Source: PRO6 sp049646625
GTDB taxonomy: Bacteria > Pseudomonadota > Alphaproteobacteria > Rhizobiales > Xanthobacteraceae
DNA: 5,554 nucleotides
Direction: 5' to 3'
Assembly: GCA_049646625.1 (NCBI GenBank)
Contig: JBARWE010000243.1
Span: 1 to 5,554, forward strand
Positions within the stretch are counted from its first letter, which is position 1. Every line of letters begins with the position of its first letter. The notes beneath the pieces were generated by a model. The model did not search any database. It saw only the letters and a list, made by a program, of their open reading frames with translations, and was not told where the DNA came from. The position numbers and the translations under genes are program-made. Below, one piece after another: positions 5,514 to 5,554 of this stretch.

Positions 5514-5554
5514 TGTTGATTGCCGCTGAGAACTGACCCGGGATTTTCGCCGAG
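5514..5554. mobile_element. Possible left tip of an IS21-family insertion sequence, cut by window edge
   Basis: From TGTTGATTGCCGCTGAGAAC (5514) the sequence continues through TGAGAACTGACCCGGG, a string I recall from termini of IS21-like elements, which start with TG and carry repeated short motifs near their ends. Only 41 bp are visible and no transposase is included, so this rests on memory of the terminal motif. Confidence 0.35.

Overview
The window is high-GC (roughly 65% over the first 4.2 kb) and looks like an alphaproteobacterial chromosome of the order Hyphomicrobiales (Rhizobiales), most like the Bradyrhizobium/Rhodopseudomonas group. This rests on the protein types and on short interspersed intergenic repeats that I recognise from those genomes (about 578-696 and 4127-4193). 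The genus assignment is inference.

Left part (1-2333, all minus strand): a CoxE-type von Willebrand factor A (VWA) protein is followed 35 bp downstream by a single-domain rhodanese with an intact catalytic cysteine. After a 154-bp gap holding an interspersed repeat comes the 5' two-thirds of a two-domain sulfurtransferase of the SseA/thiosulfate sulfurtransferase family, cut by the window edge. The first two genes are probably co-transcribed.

Middle part (2334-3904): directly upstream of the VWA start lies a cluster of four related inverted-repeat arms (2335-2500), arranged as two hairpins in mirror image. To its right, on the plus strand, are a small three-helix membrane protein of the GlsB/YeaQ/YmgE family, a rho-independent terminator, and a MoxR-type AAA+ ATPase. 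MoxR ATPases usually work with a VWA protein. Here the likely partners are transcribed divergently, with the repeat cluster and the small membrane protein between them.

Right part (3905-5554): 3905-4227 has no convincing gene, only a possible terminator and a Rhizobiales-type repeat. At 4228-4274 is the 5' half of a tRNA-Arg(CCG) gene without its 3' half. After 244 bp of unassigned sequence there is a complete tRNA-Arg(CCG) with encoded CCA (4519-4595). From about 4272 onward the sequence is visibly less GC-rich. It carries one unrecognised protein gene (4671-5360) and ends in what may be the tip of an IS21-type insertion sequence. I read this as the edge of an accessory region (genomic island) at a tRNA-Arg locus, although no integrase gene lies inside the window.
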